From contig SHMQ01000025.1 in the NCBI GenBank assembly GCA_008534395.1, positions 1 through 31,834 on the forward strand: 31,834 bases of DNA, given 5' to 3'. Shown piece by piece: positions 30,011-31,834 of the stretch. Every line of letters starts with the position of its first letter. The stretch's first letter is position 1. The position numbers and the translations under genes were made by a program. This stretch comes from Candidatus Acidulodesulfobacterium acidiphilum. Its GTDB lineage: Bacteria > SZUA-79 > Acidulodesulfobacterales > Acidulodesulfobacteraceae. The notes under the pieces are model-generated. The model saw nothing but the letters and a program-made list of their open reading frames with translations. It ran no database searches and had not been told where the DNA came from.

Positions 30011-31834
30011 TTATACGAAATAATCTACTAATGCATTCGGATTGCCGTATCTTGAATCGTTTGTTCCGGCGGAAACCGTTTGCGTTTCTGCGCCTCCGTT
30101 TGAAAATCCGGAATTATAACCTGCATTGCCAGAAGTAAAAGCATTATTGAAAGACTCGTTTGCGCCGCCGCCGTTGCCGTTATTATAACCCGAACCGGTG
30201 CTTATATTCAAATTTATGGTAGAAAACCCCTGATTTTTAAGGGCGCTCTGCAGAGAATCCGAGGATGCCTGAAGCGCATTTTTTGCCGCTTCATTCTGCG
30301 CAAGCATATTGACCGTTATAGAGCCGCCCGAAGAAATCGCTTGATTAAATGCGTTTAAAGAATTTGACGGATTTAATGAAATATTTATTTTGACCGTGCC
30401 GAGCGAAGCCGGATTTAACGTAATAACAGCCGACTGGACGTTTCTTCTCAACATAAACATAACCGAATTAATCGCTAAAGAACCGGTAGTTTCACCTGCC
30501 GTATCGTCTTCGAGTCCCGACACGCCGTTACCGGTCAAACTGAAACCTGCGGAATTTCCGCCGGAAGCGGAAAGCGGATCTGAACCTGAGCCGGCTGAAA
30601 CCGCCGAACCTGCGACGCCGAAAAAATTTGAAGATAAAGAACCGGAATCTCCGGCTTTTAAACTGCCGGCAGAGTTAATTCCGGAAGATACCGCTGAACC
30701 GGAAAGCGATAAACCTGCGCTGGACGAATTTTTAATACTTTCTGAATTAAGAGCATTATTTTTAATATCCTCGTTCAGCGTTTTTGCGTTTTGAGCGTTT
30801 ATAACGCTCATATTTACATCGGCTTTTACGCCGTTATTTGCGGCGTTTGCATTAAAAATATTAATTTTATTTGCATCGGCGGTATTAGAATTAGGGTTTG
30901 CTTTGTTTGCGGCGGTTTTGTCCGTAATAATTTGGTTATAGGTAATTTTATTAGCAGCAACGTCTGATGATTTAGACGATGAACCGTCTGCGGAAACTGC
31001 TGCTGAGTTATTACGTACCGAAGCCTGATAGTCTTTGCCGTTAATATTTTTAACGTTATCCGCAAGCGCATTTATACCTGAATAATTGCTCCCGATATTT
31101 CCGGCATTGGAACCTCCGTCCGATACCTGCGTCCCGTTTGCGTTTAAGAGTGAAACGTTTACATCATGCTTTGATTTTGAATTTGCGCCTTCCGATGCGT
31201 TTCCGTTTCCACCCGTACCGCCCGATTTTACGTCTATTTTTTTTGCTGAGGGTAATTGTCCTGCAAAATTAATATTCGTATTTCCTATGAAATAAACGTT
31301 TCGTTCGTCGCGAATATTAGCGTTACCGTTTAGTACGGTATTTCCGCCTTTTTCCGAAGCGGTTTTATAGGATTTAGAGGAATCGTTGGACGTATGTTCC
31401 GTATTCCCATTTTTGCTTGAAACCTGCGATGAATCGCCGTTAGAAGCGGAAATTTTTGCGGCGCTTTTGCCTATGTCAGCGTTTGAATGTCCGCCGCCGG
31501 TATTATTATTATTTACAGGCTGACCCGCCTGATAACCGTTACCATTATTCGGCGAACTTCCGCTTATATTGTTTTCCGTCTGAGCGCCGTTATTATTGCC
31601 GACAGCATTCGCGCCGTTATTAAGTTGTTGACCCGTTGACGAAACAGGTGTCGATGTTTCGGCAGTATTGCCTGCCTGACCGCCTCCGTAAACATTAGAC
31701 GCTCCGCCTGCAGACTGAAACGCTCCGCCTTGATTTTGACCGCCGTCCGAAACGGAAGAAGCGGCATTAGACAAGCCGCTTATAGAGTTACCGAGCATTT
31801 CGCCGAACGACCCCTGCCCGCCGAAACCCGACGA
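30011..31834 (-). CDS. fliK: Hook-length control protein FliK (frame open at right edge)
   Basis: FliK measures hook length and triggers FlhB. The first Met in the frame is at 31796-31798 (595 residues), but the frame continues without a stop for 12 more codons to the window edge (SSGFGGQGSFGE...), so the true start is probably beyond it. About 400 residues are Asn/Ser/Gly/Ala-rich and of low complexity. The C-terminal FliK domain is recognisable about 150 residues from the end: MLRRNVQSAVITLNPASLGT, VKINISL, GSITVNMLAQNEAAKNALQA, SSDSLQSALKNQGFSTINLN. A Gly/Asn-rich tail follows. It precedes fliJ by about 50 bases. Confidence 0.85.
   Translation of the reverse strand, partial: SSGFGGQGSFGEMLGNSISGLSNAASSVSDGGQNQGGAFQSAGGASNVYGGGQAGNTAETSTPVSSTGQQLNNGANAVGNNNGAQTENNISGSSPNNGNGYQAGQPVNNNNTGGGHSNADIGKSAAKISASNGDSSQVSSKNGNTEHTSNDSSKSYKTASEKGGNTVLNGNANIRDERNVYFIGNTNINFAGQLPSAKKIDVKSGGTGGNGNASEGANSKSKHDVNVSLLNANGTQVSDGGSNAGNIGSNYSGINALADNVKNINGKDYQASVRNNSAAVSADGSSSKSSDVAANKITYNQIITDKTAANKANPNSNTADANKINIFNANAANNGVKADVNMSVINAQNAKTLNEDIKNNALNSESIKNSSSAGLSLSGSAVSSGINSAGSLKAGDSGSLSSNFFGVAGSAVSAGSGSDPLSASGGNSAGFSLTGNGVSGLEDDTAGETTGSLAINSVMFMLRRNVQSAVITLNPASLGTVKINISLNPSNSLNAFNQAISSGGSITVNMLAQNEAAKNALQASSDSLQSALKNQGFSTINLNISTGSGYNNGNGGGANESFNNAFTSGNAGYNSGFSNGGAETQTVSAGTNDSRYGNPNALVDYFV

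Noticed and set aside
30390-30794. Plus-strand open frame of 134 codons inside fliK
   Set aside because: Pro/Glu/Ala-rich antisense shadow of the Ser/Gly-rich fliK sequence; no recognisable domain.

Overview
The window is one large flagellar and chemotaxis gene cluster from an AT-rich, Gram-negative, motile bacterium. The P-ring and L-ring genes (flgI, and flgH with a lipobox), the P-ring chaperone flgA, and an FlhF/FlhG pair point to a proteobacterial-type, probably polar, flagellum. A MotE-like gene next to fliJ and an extra FlhB-tail/FliK-like pair are reminiscent of deltaproteobacterial-grade lineages. A tentative guess is the Sva0485/Acidulodesulfobacterales-like group, but no taxonomic marker is present. 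Almost every gene is on the minus strand; the only plus-strand genes are a two-gene island at 5147-6244. No rRNA, tRNA, CRISPR array, transposase or phage gene was seen.

Layout from left to right (minus-strand transcription runs right to left). 1-4878: flgM (cut by the left edge), flgI, flgH, flgA, flgG, flgF, i.e. rod, rings and anti-sigma factor. 5147-6244 (+): a DsrE-like protein and a YcgR-type PilZ protein. 6241-7941: a FlhB C-terminal-domain paralogue, a FliK-like protein and a small charged protein. 7964-15120: chemotaxis core: ParP-like (CheW-domain), ParC-like ParA ATPase, cheW, cheB, cheA, cheY, a second single-receiver protein and cheR. 15143-17834: a HEAT-repeat protein and the flagellar sigma factor fliA. 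17964-20126: flhG and flhF, with palindromic repeats on both sides of flhG. 20150-26542: export gate genes flhA, flhB, fliR, fliQ, fliP and an enlarged fliO. 26544-28723: fliN, fliM, fliL. 29070-31834: a MotE-like gene, fliJ and fliK (the fliK frame is open at the right edge).

Together the genes encode most of the export gate, part of the C-ring and rod, the distal rings, and a one-array chemotaxis pathway whose output (CheY-P) acts on FliM. FlhF/FlhG would set flagellum position and number, and ParC/ParP would place the chemotaxis array at the same pole. The PilZ protein would let cyclic-di-GMP act on the motor. Two near-identical sigma-54 type -24/-12 elements precede flgF and fliL. fliA and flgM are both present, so a hierarchical sigma-54 then sigma-28 programme is likely. 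Missing from the window are flgB-E, flgJ-L, fliE-I, motA/motB, methyl-accepting receptors, cheZ/cheC/cheX and a sigma-54 activator.

Most interesting: the ParC-ParP pair in a non-Vibrio setting, the 44-base-period palindromic repeats flanking flhG with a decayed relative beside fliJ, the FliO with a large periplasmic domain, the FlhF with altered GTPase motifs, the HEAT-repeat protein in the sigma/chemotaxis operon, and the DsrE-PilZ island.
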